Below, in pieces: positions 50,201 to 61,176 of a stretch of 64,000 nt of DNA (position 1 is the stretch's first letter; each line of letters starts with the position of its first letter). The DNA lies in the NCBI GenBank assembly GCA_932521025.1, contig OW051471.1, positions 12,462,001 to 12,526,000 of the forward strand. The letters run 5' to 3'. The translations under genes were made by a program, and so were the position numbers. A model generated the notes under the pieces. It was not told where the DNA came from. It did no database searches and was given only the letters and a program-made list of their open reading frames with translations. Origin of the DNA: Oscheius onirici (taxonomy: Eukaryota; Nematoda; Chromadorea; Rhabditida; Rhabditidae).

Positions 50201-51592
50201 TTTCGCTTATTTTCGTCGGGTTTTCGTTATACAACTAATTTTCGCGCTGATTTTCAACAAGCTAATAGTCAAAAGGGCAGTTCTAAGGCGATGACAGAAA
50301 AATACACCATATTTTGACTAAAAAGTTGGTCCTCCCTTGATTTTTGCTGATGAAAAACTCTAAAACAGCAAGAAAAAGAGTCTGAAATTTCCCGTGGGAA
50401 CCCGCGGGAATTCTTACTCTCAAAAAATATTCCCGCGGGACGCGGGAAGGGAATCCTGTGCCCATTTTCATTCCCGCACATCTCTGGTAAGTATGCATGA
50501 GCACAAATTATCTCAACATTTAAGGTTGCCCCATGCCTACTCTAGCATGGACAATAAATAATGGATTCTGTTACATTCGAGGTCCGGACAATCAGTATGA
50601 ACCTGCCGCTCAGGCCTATTGTCAGTCGTTAGACCCTGCGTCAAATCTGGCTTCAATAACCAGTGCCGCAGAACTGACCATTGTTAACGGTAAGATTCCA
50701 ATATTTTAATCAAGAAAGGTAAGATCTGTGCACTGGGAGCCCTTGTTGGATTGGTGGGATGAGAACTACTGATACAACAACATGCCCATTTCCAACTGGA
50801 GGACCACTCTACGGTGACGATAGATGTTATTATTGGATTGATGGCACACCTTGGGTCTACACGAACTGGGTAATTCTGGACAATGCTGGTGGGAACGAGT
50901 ATTGTGTCATGGTATTTATCTATTTTGACTATTAAAACTATTGCAGCTAAACTGGAACGGATTACCTACTATCACAACTGGCGCAAGTGGCGTCTTCAAC
51001 ACGTTAGCCTGCAACGGCCCTAATCCTACCTACCAGCCTATTCCGATCCCCTATGTTTGTAAGGCACCATTGGGTTCTTATTAAAACGTTGAAGAACTGA
51101 GAAACTTTGAAAACAAAACCTTCCCTATCAGTCGTTTTCCAGAATTAACCTGTTCCCCTTTTAAGTACCTTCACCAACCTGTACAATAAAAGCTCTCCTG
51201 CTTTCCTGGGTCTTTGCCGGCGCCTTCTTCATGGTCGTCTTCTGGAACTGAACGACGATCGGTGCCAAAATCCAGGGCTCGCTCGGACTGTGAGTCAAGG
51301 TCTGCGCCTCTACACACAGGCTGAAAATTCCACGTGCTAATGAAAACAAACAAGGCGTGTAATCTTCGCTAAACAGGCAAGATAATGAGGGCATGAATGA
51401 GACCTGAAGGGATGTTTGTCCATATGGCTTCATTATTGATTTTCGATGTTTGTTCCACATTGAGGCCGTGACTTTTCCCCGCTTTTGGTTTACTTACTGC
51501 GTCTGGGGGTAGAGTTCCAGTGGCGGAATTTCGATCCCGTTGACAATGTTCGGCAGGTGGTCATCCATTTTGTCCTGGTCTGTCAGAGTCAT
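47252..51592 (-). CDS. SLC41/MgtE-type magnesium transporter
   Basis: Seven exons, 51592-51498, 51320-51179, 49412-48915, 48447-48189, 48153-48019, 47978-47833 and 47455-47252, join in phase to 492 residues, the usual SLC41 length. TQESRRAFIVQ is followed by a membrane segment starting TILPFFLAGLGLIFAG. The family hallmark is VPTLLGLKGNLEMTLGSRLS, with DNIVTPIAASLGDVATL in the first half. DPDNAAIPLLTALGDLLGT is the matching motif of the second half. These repeat motifs line the Mg2+ path of MgtE/SLC41 carriers at the plasma membrane. The first exon is preceded by a T-tract and CAG (about 51600), a plausible spliced-leader acceptor 9 bp before ATG. A complete lectin gene lies within the 1.77-kb intron 49413-51178 on the other strand. 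Confidence 0.92.
48655..48775. repeat. CTACAA/TTGTAG hairpin repeat in SLC41 intron
   Basis: CATTTTCGAGCCTCGCCATG, TTCTACAAAGTTGTAGAG, then the mirrored arm ending AAAGCTAGAAAATG. Very similar to the copy at 40274. Confidence 0.85.
49886..51084 (+). CDS. C-type lectin-like protein nested in SLC41 intron
   Basis: Five exons, 49886-49988, 50026-50103, 50525-50689, 50724-50911 and 50947-51084, join in phase to 223 residues. After a signal peptide (ISILRVFHWFFLLGTSRA), a Thr/Ser run from exon 2 acts as a likely O-glycosylated stalk. One CTLD follows: FCYIRGPDNQYEPAAQAYC, then CWIGG, YYWIDGTPWVYTNW, GNEYCVMLNW and PYVCKAP. The pattern is that of nematode CLEC proteins, and this one is only distantly related to the 2-7 kb cluster. 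The exon 4 acceptor (GTAAG) is weak but is the only one keeping WIGG in frame. The gene lies wholly inside an intron of the SLC41 gene, antisense to it. Its second intron holds a hAT-like MITE. Confidence 0.82.
50112..50486. mobile_element. hAT-like MITE with 8-bp target duplication
   Basis: CAGAGATGTGCGG at the left and CCGCACATCTCTG at the right are inverted termini. The 8-bp GTAAGTAT is directly repeated on both sides (50104-50111 and 50487-50494). CAG ends plus an 8-bp duplication are characteristic of hAT elements. The inside is rich in CCCGCGGGAA palindromes. Confidence 0.9.
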
Positions 51593-52310
51593 TTTGTCCT
51601 GAAAAAAAAATTCCTCTGTTTCTCTGTCTCTTGTACTCATCTTCCCTGACCGAATGACTCTCTATCCCATCTATTTGAGGAAGAGCGAAAGTTCGAAATT
51701 GGCGAGAATCCTGAAATTTCATAATGACCTCAAATCAAGGAAATCTCAGATTCCTTGAATCAGACATAAACACAAGCTAATAAGCATGCCCGAGGGACCA
51801 ATTAGTGTGAAGAGATCGCAAAATCGAGAGGGAGGAAAATAAAAAGAGGAAGGAGCGAAGAGAGCAAAAACTTTTAAAACGTGGTGAAAATTGGCTGGGA
51901 CTGAATAAATAGAATGGCGGGAAGTGTGGAAAGATTAATGGCTCAGCATATTAATGGCGGAGCATCAGAACACAAAGTGTGGGATTTGACTTTTTTCAGA
52001 GAATATCAATCAGTCCAGACGTTAAAGCTTGCTAAAAGTTTTCAGTGGAAAAATTCACAAAAACCTACGTTGAGAAATGTGTTTACGGAATCATCAGTCA
52101 GACTGAACGGTCAAAATTACAGCAATCAGGAAAGAGTTACGGGGAAAACATCTTGTTTGTCCAACCTCCATTCTCTTTTATTAAGAGGCAACCTCGGCAT
52201 TATACCCCATTCACGGCAGATTTTTGATCATTTTCTCGATTCTTTTTTTGTTAAGTTTTTTCTCGACAAGTTAAATTATTGTTACACATAGCTTTTGCCA
52301 AATCTTCATC

Positions 52311-52420
52311 TTGCGTACTTCTCGTCACGCAAATTTGCGTACCAAAAATGCAGCACAAATTCGAATAAAATGGCTTGCCCGCGCGTACGCAATATCGCGT
52401 GAAAAAAAGTACGTAAGGTG
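52311..52420. repeat. foldback of the TACGCAAT family
   Basis: CTTGCGTACTTCTCGTCACG on the left mirrors CGCGTGAAAAAAAGTACGTAAG on the right. Related to 16949-17142. Confidence 0.7.
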
Positions 52421-52799
52421 AAGGCACGCACTATAAGGAAGAGAAAAATGTAAAGTTTCTGACTGGATATGAATGACAAAGGAAATGCGAGGCGTCATGA
52501 GTATGAGCGGATTAGGAACGGGAGGAGGACTGCAATTGAATCAATTGTTTTCAACCCTCAGGAGGGAGAGAGAGAGAGCCAAGAGAGATCTTTCTCTTCA
52601 AAAAAACTTGAAAAATGACTGTAGGGGGTAGGAAGATGCAGGGATGAAGAGTAAATAGAAACGGCTGTGGGAAAATGGGGACTAGTCAATCAAAATGGAG
52701 GAGACAGAGATCCCACTTTTTGTCTCCCTCACATTTAACATATCCGGGAACAATTGATGTTTAATCGCTTTTGCAGACAGAGTGAGAGGCTGCAAAACT

Positions 52800-53006
52800 A
52801 TTGCTGTCTAACTGTCTTGTCTGTGTAGTCTGCGGCTTTGTAAAGAGTGGCTCTCTTACTGTGGAGTCAGTCGTCTGGAATTGGGAACAACTTCCCAGGT
52901 TTGGATAATAAACAAAAAGATGACTGTCTAACTGTCTAGTCAGCGACCAAAAAAACCGAGCCTGTGACTTGCTAAATGTAGTAGCTGTCTAACTGTCTAG
53001 TCTGCA
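52800..53006. repeat. three reverse-oriented copies of the dispersed 20-mer
   Basis: CTGTCTAACTGTCTTGTCTG near 52804, CTGTCTAACTGTCTAGTC near 52923 and CTGTCTAACTGTCTAGTCTG near 52985. Confidence 0.8.
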
Positions 53007-55322
53007 ACTCACATTTACATTCTCTTTTCAATTGGAAGGCAATGATCCCAGGATTGCAGTTTTTCAAGATTAGTGAACCAAATTGCTTTGAAGGTCGAAA
53101 GAAAACTGGGAATCGTACTTTTGAGTGAGAGAGAAGGCGACTTGGCGGGAAGCTTTCAAAACTACTGAAACAAAAAAAGTTGGGTAAGAGAACAAACTTC
53201 CTATTCGACTTGTCACATGCCTTCAGGGTCCAGATGACAAATGTTTTTTGAGGTCAGTACATGTCATTTTCCATGGATTCATGATGTCAGGCACCATTGA
53301 AGGGCTTCACTTGTCCCAAACAAAGAAAAAGAGAACGGGGGAAGAGGGACATTAATCGGGAACTGGGGGTTCAGAACCAAAATGTCTCTCTGGGTTAAAA
53401 ATAAACCGGTAACACTTCTGACTCATCGTTCAGAGCCATTTTCCCCCTAGATTTATGGACAGTTTTGTAGGCGGCAGGAAAATAAAGTTGGGATCAAAAT
53501 GAGGCCAGAAAATTGTGTAATCAGACCGGCCAAAAATGGGTGGGAGAGCGAGAGAGCTGGCTAATCTGTGAGATGTTCAAAGATGTGATGACAGGATGTC
53601 GTATTTGAGGACTTAAGAGATCGAGGGATCATCCCCCGTTTGGCGGGTCGGAAACCTTTAAGACTTAAAAAAGTGGAGCTTTATAAAGGCAAGTGAATTT
53701 CGAAAGATTTCAAAACATGACAGAAGCTTTTTTATTTACCAGCGTCACGCATATGGTATTCTTAAAATTTTGATATGGAAACAGTCAGAAAAATGTTTGC
53801 TTTTCACCTACAAACCCAAAAGTAGCTTCTCTCGATTTCAAGGCAGGTTTTCTAAAAATTCTTTAAATTTTAAACCTTCCCCCTTAAAGCTTCTATATAT
53901 TGTACCTGGGTGTTTTCCCTTTTTTACTTTACAATTGAAAGGACAATCTACGCGCTGTGTTTCCCACCCTTTGACCTCGTACTTGGCATTAGCGTTACAT
54001 GTCAAAATACGTATTTTTAAAGGTTGTGTAGAAATTGAAAACTTCCATCAAAAAATGATGGAAACCGAAACCAAAAGGTTCTTGTGGTCCGAATTAACGA
54101 AATTATTCTTCTTTTTTTTCAAACATGGAGCAGTGAACATGAGCGGACGAAGTGAAGTAACAAATGACTTTGAAGCACATGCAAGAGTTTAAAAAGTTTT
54201 GGTCCAGGAGTTAGCGTAGTTGTTTTTAAATCTGTCCACCCACACAACAAAGTATCAGGACAACGCGCTCTGGAAGCCAAGCAACATAAATTGGGAGACA
54301 GGCTTCCTACGTTATTTGCTTTTCCTTAAAAAGTAGTCAATATTAGGAAGAGGAAATGAAAGACCTCAAATCTTTTACATCATCTCGTATGTTCCCCGCC
54401 CTCTGAAAGTTACAGTTTTCGAGTCAGAACGGAAGAGGAAGTGATGAAGAACTTTGCGGCCATATATGAGCCGGGCGAGGGAGGGTATAAATGCTTTATG
54501 AATGAGAAAACAGGGGAAGATATCCGGGTATGGGAGAAAGGAACCAGACAACTAGAAAAACTCTTTTAAAGAAGAGTATGCGTGTTAAAGGAATGCATTC
54601 TCAACAACAAATAAATAAGCTCAGTTATCTCCCCCTCTCCCCAACCATATAAACTTTCGACCTCCTAATCCAATATTCCACGAGGGTGGTCATATTCACG
54701 GGGACGGAGCGTGTGCGTAATATCATGTCGAAAAATGTGGGTCTATTTTGGATCAGTTGCGTCAGAGTGAGGTGAGTAAAGCGAAATTGAGCACAATTAT
54801 TAAAAAAGAGGGAAGAGTGCAGTTTCGAAACGCTTGCGCATGTTTTATGGGCTGTCGGGCAAGCCCTGTCTGACCATCTGGCGCTCGGTCAGTGAATCAT
54901 ATGTCGTGCGTCTAGCTTGAAGAGAATGTATTAAGGGAGAGACTGAGAGCGGAGGAGAGGAAAAGGTTGCGCTTTGTACTTGAGTCTCCCCGTCTCCGAC
55001 GCGGCTTCTTTCATCATAAGTTAGTATGCTGGGAACGACCTCACATGCTTTTTTGAAGGAACTGCTGCGTAATTGAGTCTAACGAGAATCATTGAGAGTG
55101 AACTGTGATGAGACAGAGGGTGGGAAAATTAACCATTGGGCTCTCGTCTGATCCGGATATCCCTTTTCATTAGGATAGGCAGCCCCATTCTGGCTTTAGA
55201 AGAGAGGTGTTAGGCTAGACGTATTGAGCTTGAACTGAATTCCATAACGATTTTGAAGGTTCTTTTTGATTCAAGGTCCAGTAGTCTATCAGCTTATGTT
55301 CATGATTCAAAAGTCTGTTTTC

Positions 55323-55700
55323 TTATACTTTTTTATTGACTTCTGAGAACAAATTAATTCTTTTTAACAAACGATACAAATCATACGGAAATATTGCGAT
55401 CAACAGTATTTTTGGGAGAATATGGCTTGTGCTCAACAGCCAAAAGGTTGCATAGCTGAGAACGGCCATCTCGTTCGACGAAGGCATGGTAATGTCCTTG
55501 TCACCTTCATTCCAAGCCGCTACAATCGCTTCCACTTGTGTCCTGCAAGATAGAAGCTTAGAAGATTTTTGGGCTCTTGTTCCCGATAATAATCTCAATA
55601 GTTTCTTTCTTCGGTAGAAAAGTGTATATTCTACTATTCTTGAACAGAAAATGAGCAAAAATCGGCCTAGAAACGATGAATGCAAAACTAACCATTCCCC
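55323..55700 (-). CDS. possible small single-TM protein
   Basis: A minus-strand exon (about 55541-55323) encodes TQVEAIVAAWNEGDKD, then a hydrophobic segment (FWLLSTSHILPKILLIAIF) and a charged end NLFSEVNKKV. It can be joined in phase over a GTTAGT...GCAG intron to an upstream stretch ending ENTIGEW, but that stretch has no ATG. No family is recognised. It may be a fragment. Confidence 0.3.
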   Translation of the reverse strand, partial: GEWLVLHSSFLGRFLLIFCSRIVEYTLFYRRKKLLRLLSGTRAQKSSKLLSCRTQVEAIVAAWNEGDKDITMPSSNEMAVLSYATFWLLSTSHILPKILLIAIFPYDLYRLLKRINLFSEVNKKV

Positions 55701-56266
55701 AATTGTATTTTCTGCGTTCAAATTCCCGCGAAATACTTGGCGGGCCGGTTTGAATTATGCACCATTTTTTTTGGAATCGACTATAGCGGGATGTTGAAAA
55801 ATTTTCTTCGTCGAAGAAATTTTTCTTCGTCTTCGTCGTCCTTCGAAGCGTCCTCAGCTCGTTTGAATCTTCATCCCCCCTCCCCTTTGAACATGTTTTT
55901 TTCCGAAAAAAAATGTTTGCTCACAAGACCTTTATCGTGTTTACAACATGACGAGATCAAACAGAGAAGAGATTGAAATTTACAGATCTTCGTTTGCTTT
56001 GATTTCGGTCATTTCCTGCTCAGTTTGCTCGTTTTGTCCTGGTCAAAGGGCGTTTCCAAGTCGCAGGGTTTCCAGAAAAACAGTGCAGGGAAAAAATTTA
56101 AAAAAAAGGTTTCAAAATCCCGCTATAATGTCAAAATCCCGCTATATCGAACAAGAACCGATTTTTGTCTCATCTAACCCAAAATGGTTCTGAGGGTTCC
56201 GAGCCTACGGGTTTCCCTCATAGTAATCGCCCAGGAGCATGCGGAGTCGTCCTCAGATATCATCGT

Positions 56267-56442
56267 CTAAATATAATGCAGGTTTAATAAACGGCTGGCT
56301 TTGTGGTGAACGAAGACTCCATCCATGACGTTTGAGAAACGGTCAAATTCCATCTTTGTGACGTCTTTTGTGACAGTCTTGACATTCAGCAAGTACACTG
56401 CATGGGTAGCACCATTTTCCATAGCTGAAGCCACACGTACAT
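56267..56442 (-). CDS. isolated coding-like exon, gene not resolved
   Basis: On the minus strand, after a TTTTGCAG acceptor, the sequence reads VRVASAMENGATHAVYLLNV and continues to MDGVFVHHKASRLL before a TAG. It looks like real protein sequence. Upstream minus-strand stretches around 56470-56980 include a hydrophobic segment (LIFLVHVLLLLAGVGVFFY) and Arg/Lys-rich frames, but I could not join them in phase. It could be a gene remnant or a gene I failed to assemble. Confidence 0.35.
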
Positions 56443-57397
56443 CTGCAAAAGTACCAATTATGCCTCCACTAATTATGTGCTATACTTACCATATTTCTTT
56501 TCATTATGTCAATTTCCCTGATCTTGTCATCCGTGTTGCCAAATCCAAACCTCGCGCTCGCGTTTGAAAGATTTCCCGACAGCTGGTAGTTCAGTATTGA
56601 TCGTTTCGGCCAGAGGGCTGAGAGTATTAGGCTGCTCGGCGATTGTTCTCCAGGTCTCGTCGGGCTTCTCGGTCATGGGTTCGGTCGTTTTCGGCTTCAG
56701 CAACAGTCTTCCCGGCACGACTCTTCTTGTGGGCCTGACGTTGTCTCTTCTTGTCCGGCTGTTCTGCTTTGTTGATCGCGGTCATCTCGGTTTTCTTCTC
56801 CATCTCAACTCTGTCTGACGCCTCCTCTGTTGAGGCGGGTCGACCTGATCCAAAGTGACCAGCTTACTATAAAAAAACACCGACTCCAGCGAGCAGGAGA
56901 AGAACATGGACGAGGAAGATGAGGAAACAGAACTTAACTCTAATTCCGAAGGGAATTGATGTGAAATATGTATCTAAACAATGACTTGAACATAAAAAAG
57001 AATGAACTGACTTTTTAGGAAAGAGTAGGCAATCGAGATTTGCGCTACCAGGTAGTGAATGGTCTTTAGAGATTAGTCGGAGACTACACCTCGTCGAGGT
57101 GACCGATCCAGAGGTGTTGAATGGAGATGAATGAATGAAACTGAGAGATTCCAGAAAGCAGAAGGTAGAACGTCTCGCTTTCTCTTCTTCGATTCCTCAG
57201 AGACATGGAATTGCAGCTTCTGGCAAAGCTTGGAATGGCATCGCTTTGATATTTTGTGCTTTTGAAGCAGACCCAAACTCTGACACCGGCCATGGACCAT
57301 GGGTTCCAAGGAGTGCATGGTTCTCCTTTGCCTCCAACCTCTGACACTGGTTGTCAAGAGTACTCAGAGCAGCCTCTATCAGTTCTTCAAGTAGACA

Positions 57398-57445
57398 ACA
57401 TCCAATAAATGATCATTGAGATTTTTATGATCATTTATTGGATGT
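57398..57445. repeat. perfect 19-bp inverted repeat
   Basis: ACATCCAATAAATGATCAT (57398-57416) and its exact reverse complement (57427-57445) flank a 10-bp loop. Confidence 0.9.
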
Positions 57446-57497
57446 ATTGTTTATGTTGTTTCATTGAAAGGATCTCACAAATGAATATCTTTCTTTA

Positions 57498-57655
57498 CTA
57501 AAGTGCAACGGTGTCCGTCTATCTGTCTGTCTGTAGTGGTGTCCGCACAGTTGTCGAGACTAGCGTAACATGTCAAGTTTTGTCACGTTAATCTTTTATA
57601 GAACGATATAGTTTTTTTTTTGAGGGGAACGCGTCTGGGGGAATCTAAACTATCT
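57498..57655 (+). repeat. dispersed repeat, copy 2 (pair with 4800-4945)
   Basis: ACTAAAGTGCAACGGTGTCC, GTTGTCGAGACTAGCGTAAC and GAACGCGTCTGGGGGAAT occur in the same order as at 4800-4945, 53 kb away. Confidence 0.8.
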
Positions 57656-57908
57656 CAACCGTAATGGTGTTTGGTAATCTGAACTAGGACATCAGTTGTT
57701 ACGTACGTGAGCGCCGCAGGCGCAAGAGCGGCGAAAGCCGTCGTAGACGGCTGGTCTTACAGTTAAACTGGACTTCGAGTTCGGATGTAGATAGAAACTC
57801 GGCAAATATCGTTGGGGGCGTGACAATATGCCCGCAAAATCCGCGGGCATAAAGTCATAGCGTAACTTTATGCCCCAATTTTCATAACAAAGTTCGCTTT
57901 TTGTAACA

Positions 57909-58103
57909 AAGAAGGAAAGTTATGACGTCTACAACCCAACTGAGATGCACAGCGAGAGTGATAACCCTTTTTTAAAGCTTAGGCTATCACTAGAATCAGA
58001 CTGATCGCCAGAAAGTTATGACATCTCCGACCCAACTGAAAGCCCACAACGAGATTGATAACCCCTGTTAAATGCTTAGGCTATCACTAGAAGCATACTG
58101 ATG
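57909..58103 (+). repeat. two-copy tandem repeat of about 100 bp
   Basis: GAAAGTTATGACGTCT...AACCCAACTGA...GTGATAACCC...GCTTAGGCTATCACTAGAA is followed directly by a similar unit starting GAAAGTTATGACATCT at 58011. Confidence 0.85.
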
Positions 58104-58236
58104 TTATTTTTTTTTTTACCCTGTCTATTGTTTCCAGTGCATTTTTGCAGAAGGCGTACTTTATGCCCGCGGGCATATAGCAACGCGTCCATATCGTTTG
58201 AAGGCTGAGTTTCTTTCGTTTTCGAGGGATATATAT

Positions 58237-61176
58237 TTAATCAGTTTTGTCTTTTCTTGAAAACACGCTCAAAACAACTGAAATTGTCTTTTTCAAGACC
58301 ACTATCAATGATAAAGCCACAAGGAGGAACAACAGGGCAATATCTCCACAGTAGTATGTGAAAACGTCCAAATCTGCTTCCATAAGGTTGTATTGCTAAA
58401 TTTTGGCCTCTTATGACGAATAAATAACACACACCTTGTGCAAGTTCTCATGGCTAGCAGCAAAGACGGCCCATTTCACGAAGCGATCTTTAGCTTGATC
58501 CGGGAGGTCAGCCAAGAGAGCGGCGATGTGCTTAGCTTGGGACATCATTCTGAACATTCTACTATTTCTAGAACAAGAAAAACAGTCACATTTTGTTGGT
58601 GAGGATCTGATCGAGGGCTTTTGTCATGGACGTCTCGTCAACTTCCAATCTGTTAAGGGTGATTCCCAATCCGAGACGGGCAGCTGAAAGTATGGAGTTA
58701 ATACAAAAAAAACTTGAAAACAACGCTGCTGTTTGAGCCACAGACTCGACAACTAGTCATTTTGTGGTTATGACAGGCTACAGACTCGCCAGTTACACAC
58801 TAATTTTTAGATCTCAATTCTTGGAGCCAAAAAAGACCCTACGAATGGCAAGACTTGACAGTTAGCGATGGTCCGGCCGCACCCGTAACGTAAGACGGCT
58901 AATATTGGCGGGCAAAAAAAAACATAAAGAAAAAGGTAAGACCATTGATCAATGAAGATATGAAAAAACCGTTTTACTTTTTTCTTCTATTCAGATCACA
59001 CTCTTTCGAGAGACAGAGTCGGAGAGCCAGAGAGATAAAAAAAACCGCCCGTATTTTCACTGAATGGATTCCGCTAGAAAGTAAAAGACACGCAGTAAGA
59101 CAATACATTTGATGAGAAGATGTTTTTCGACGTTACAACTTTTTGCAATAAAGAGAAGTAGTCTGGGTGTCAGACACGACAACTAGACAACGGCGCTTTA
59201 TCTGCAGCAAGACTGTTAGGACAATACGCTGTATATCTCTAGAGGCGTATGAAGAAGAAACGTTCTCATAGTTTTCGATTGATTTGATAGTTTTGACACC
59301 ACACTTTCAAAGTTTTGGTGCCACTCGAGAAGAAAATAAAAAAGTCACCTGTTCTCGCATTGTATGGCTGGTCAGCAAACAGGGGAATAGAAACAACAGG
59401 AACACCAGCGTGGGTGTACTCATGCATCGAGTTCAGTCCAGAGTGCGTAATGAAGCCAACGATCCGCTCATCATCTGAAAACTTTTCAAGATTTCTGCGT
59501 TGTTCAAAACCCCACAAAGAAGATCAGTTTGTGGAAGCCAGTCGACCAGCTTTATGTTAGTGACTCCTGTGAAAATGTCCTCATCTCCTTTCTGTTTCGC
59601 ATATTTCCAAATAAAACCGTGTTCTGGGAACTTTTTGAACGAGTTCAGAAGAGCCTTCTTGATGCGAAGAGGAAAGTTTTTAGGAGGAACTTGTGTTCCG
59701 AAGGAGATTATGACTGTCCCCTTCTTGAACTCGTTGAGAATCTGATCAAATTCGGCTGTCAGCGGCTTTGGTTTCCGGAGACCTATTCCACCGATGAATT
59801 TGATCTTGTGACTGATGGTCCTGGGAACATCTGTGAGTTCATTGGCATTGGTAAAGACGAGGTCGAGGTTCCTGGCCAAAACGCCGACGTTCGGGAAATC
59901 GGCTCCGTAAGCCTCTCGAACCACGGCGGTTGTTGCACTGAAAACTCTTTTCAGTAAAACGAGAAAGAGAGAGAGACCAACGTACCTGAGAGCCTTGGAA
60001 TGACCAAAAAAGAGGAACCGTCCAAATCTCCACATTTGTTGAATTTTGAACCACAACGAGAAACTGGGCTCTCCCTGGTCCATGATATCAAAAATTTCTC
60101 GTAACTAACTCTTCAAGTTCTTACTAGCAACGCAGCTTACAGGACTCGGCAGCCCGGCATCGTAAACTTGTCCGATCATTAACGACGTAGAGGCGTAGCC
60201 CATAATCTTCCTGATTCCGGCAGCATAGGCAAAACTGTAGCCAAAGTAGTCATAGTCGGAGACGATAGCGGCGTCGTAGTTGCCAGCCCGCATGAAGTTG
60301 ACAGGGATTCCGGTCTCGACACCGACTGAAAGTTTGCTGTTGTTTCCAGTTTCTATTATCCTTTCGATAAACTTTTATCTTTTCGTTTTATCGAAACTAA
60401 TAGAAGCCAACTGGATCAGTTTTCTGATCCAAAAAGAGCCTGATCTGACAAACAGTCAGGCCAAAGACTCACCAAAAGTAGTTTAGTTCCCTACTCCTAT
60501 TTTCTGAGCCAGACCATTCGTGACCTAGGGGGCCTATGATCTGCTCAAAAAGAACAGGGATTACCGTAAGATTTGAGCACTTCCCTTCGAGACCCACTTA
60601 TTACGCAAACGCTCACTCTTTCTGTCGTTGCGGCTGTCCAAATACGAGCCACAGTCTCGACAGTTCTCCCTGACGTGGTACTCGAAAACCTAACAGTCTT
60701 GCTGCAGTATTTTTTAAACTGTTCGATCTGAGTTTCGAATCCTATTTTTACACAAAAGAACTGAACTTACAGCCATTTGTTACATCGAAAATTAGGTCAA
60801 ACTCACTTTTCCCTAGCTGGAAAGTCATCTGGTAGAAGAAGCCCATATCCACATTGGAGATCATGTCAAAGGGATTGTTCAGATGTTGTGACTTGCCCCA
60901 AGGACTTCCGCCAGGAAAGCCGAAAGAGGTCACATTTCGAGCCTTTTTGATCTGTCCTTCGAGAGCCACATCTCCAAGTAGGGCTACCACCACGTCCTGA
61001 ACAATTTTTTAAAGAAAAAAGTAGCTCAAACCGACCACATTATGTCCTTTCTCCGTCAAGGCATTTACCATAGCATTTATGAAGTCCAAGTGACTTTTTC
61101 CAATTAGAGTTAGGTGAATGACAAAGTTTAGGGAAGAAATAAGAGGAAATAGACAAAAAAGATGCAGTATCCGCAT
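58237..61176 (-). CDS. UDP-glycosyltransferase (UGT1 family type), intact
   Basis: Nine exons, 61176-61036, 60996-60807, 60325-60141, 60104-59986, 59937-59516, 59474-59349, 58683-58590, 58567-58435 and 58395-58237, join in phase to 522 residues, the normal UGT length. A signal peptide precedes [20 protein letters not shown], the N-terminal acceptor-binding half. Then come [24 protein letters not shown] and the UDP-sugar signature [19 protein letters not shown] through FADQPYNA. The C-terminal TM anchor ([16 protein letters not shown]) is followed by a Lys-rich end, as expected for an ER enzyme with its active site in the lumen. UGTs attach sugars to small lipophilic molecules for detoxification. 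A T-tract with CAG one base before ATG is a likely spliced-leader site. One intron (58568-58589) would be only 22 nt. Confidence 0.92.
58736..59190. repeat. degenerate dispersed-motif copies in UGT intron
   Basis: Copies near 58738, 58782, 58853 and 59168 in the 665-bp intron, plus a GAGACAGAGTCGGAGAG patch. Confidence 0.55.

Larger units (their letters stand above)
51600..55320. other. gene-poor region
   Basis: 3.7 kb without a supported gene. It contains the palindrome at 52311-52420, a cluster of reverse-oriented dispersed motifs at 52800-53006, and purine-rich stretches (GAGAGAGAGAGCC at about 52566). A long open frame at 53770-54192 lacks any domain or splice support. Confidence 0.5.
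56990..58236. other. repeat-rich intergenic region
   Basis: Besides the hairpin at 57398-57445 and repeats listed separately, overlapping open frames at 57073-57357 on both strands are unsupported. Palindromes with TGCCCGCGGGCA cores occur at about 57828-57850 and 58163-58176. Confidence 0.45.

Noticed and set aside
53770-54192. 140-residue open frame
   Set aside because: Composition is Lys/Phe-rich from A/T-rich DNA, with no signal peptide, domain or splice context.
57073-57357. overlapping open frames on both strands
   Set aside because: Three frames are open at once and none resembles a known protein; no splice support.
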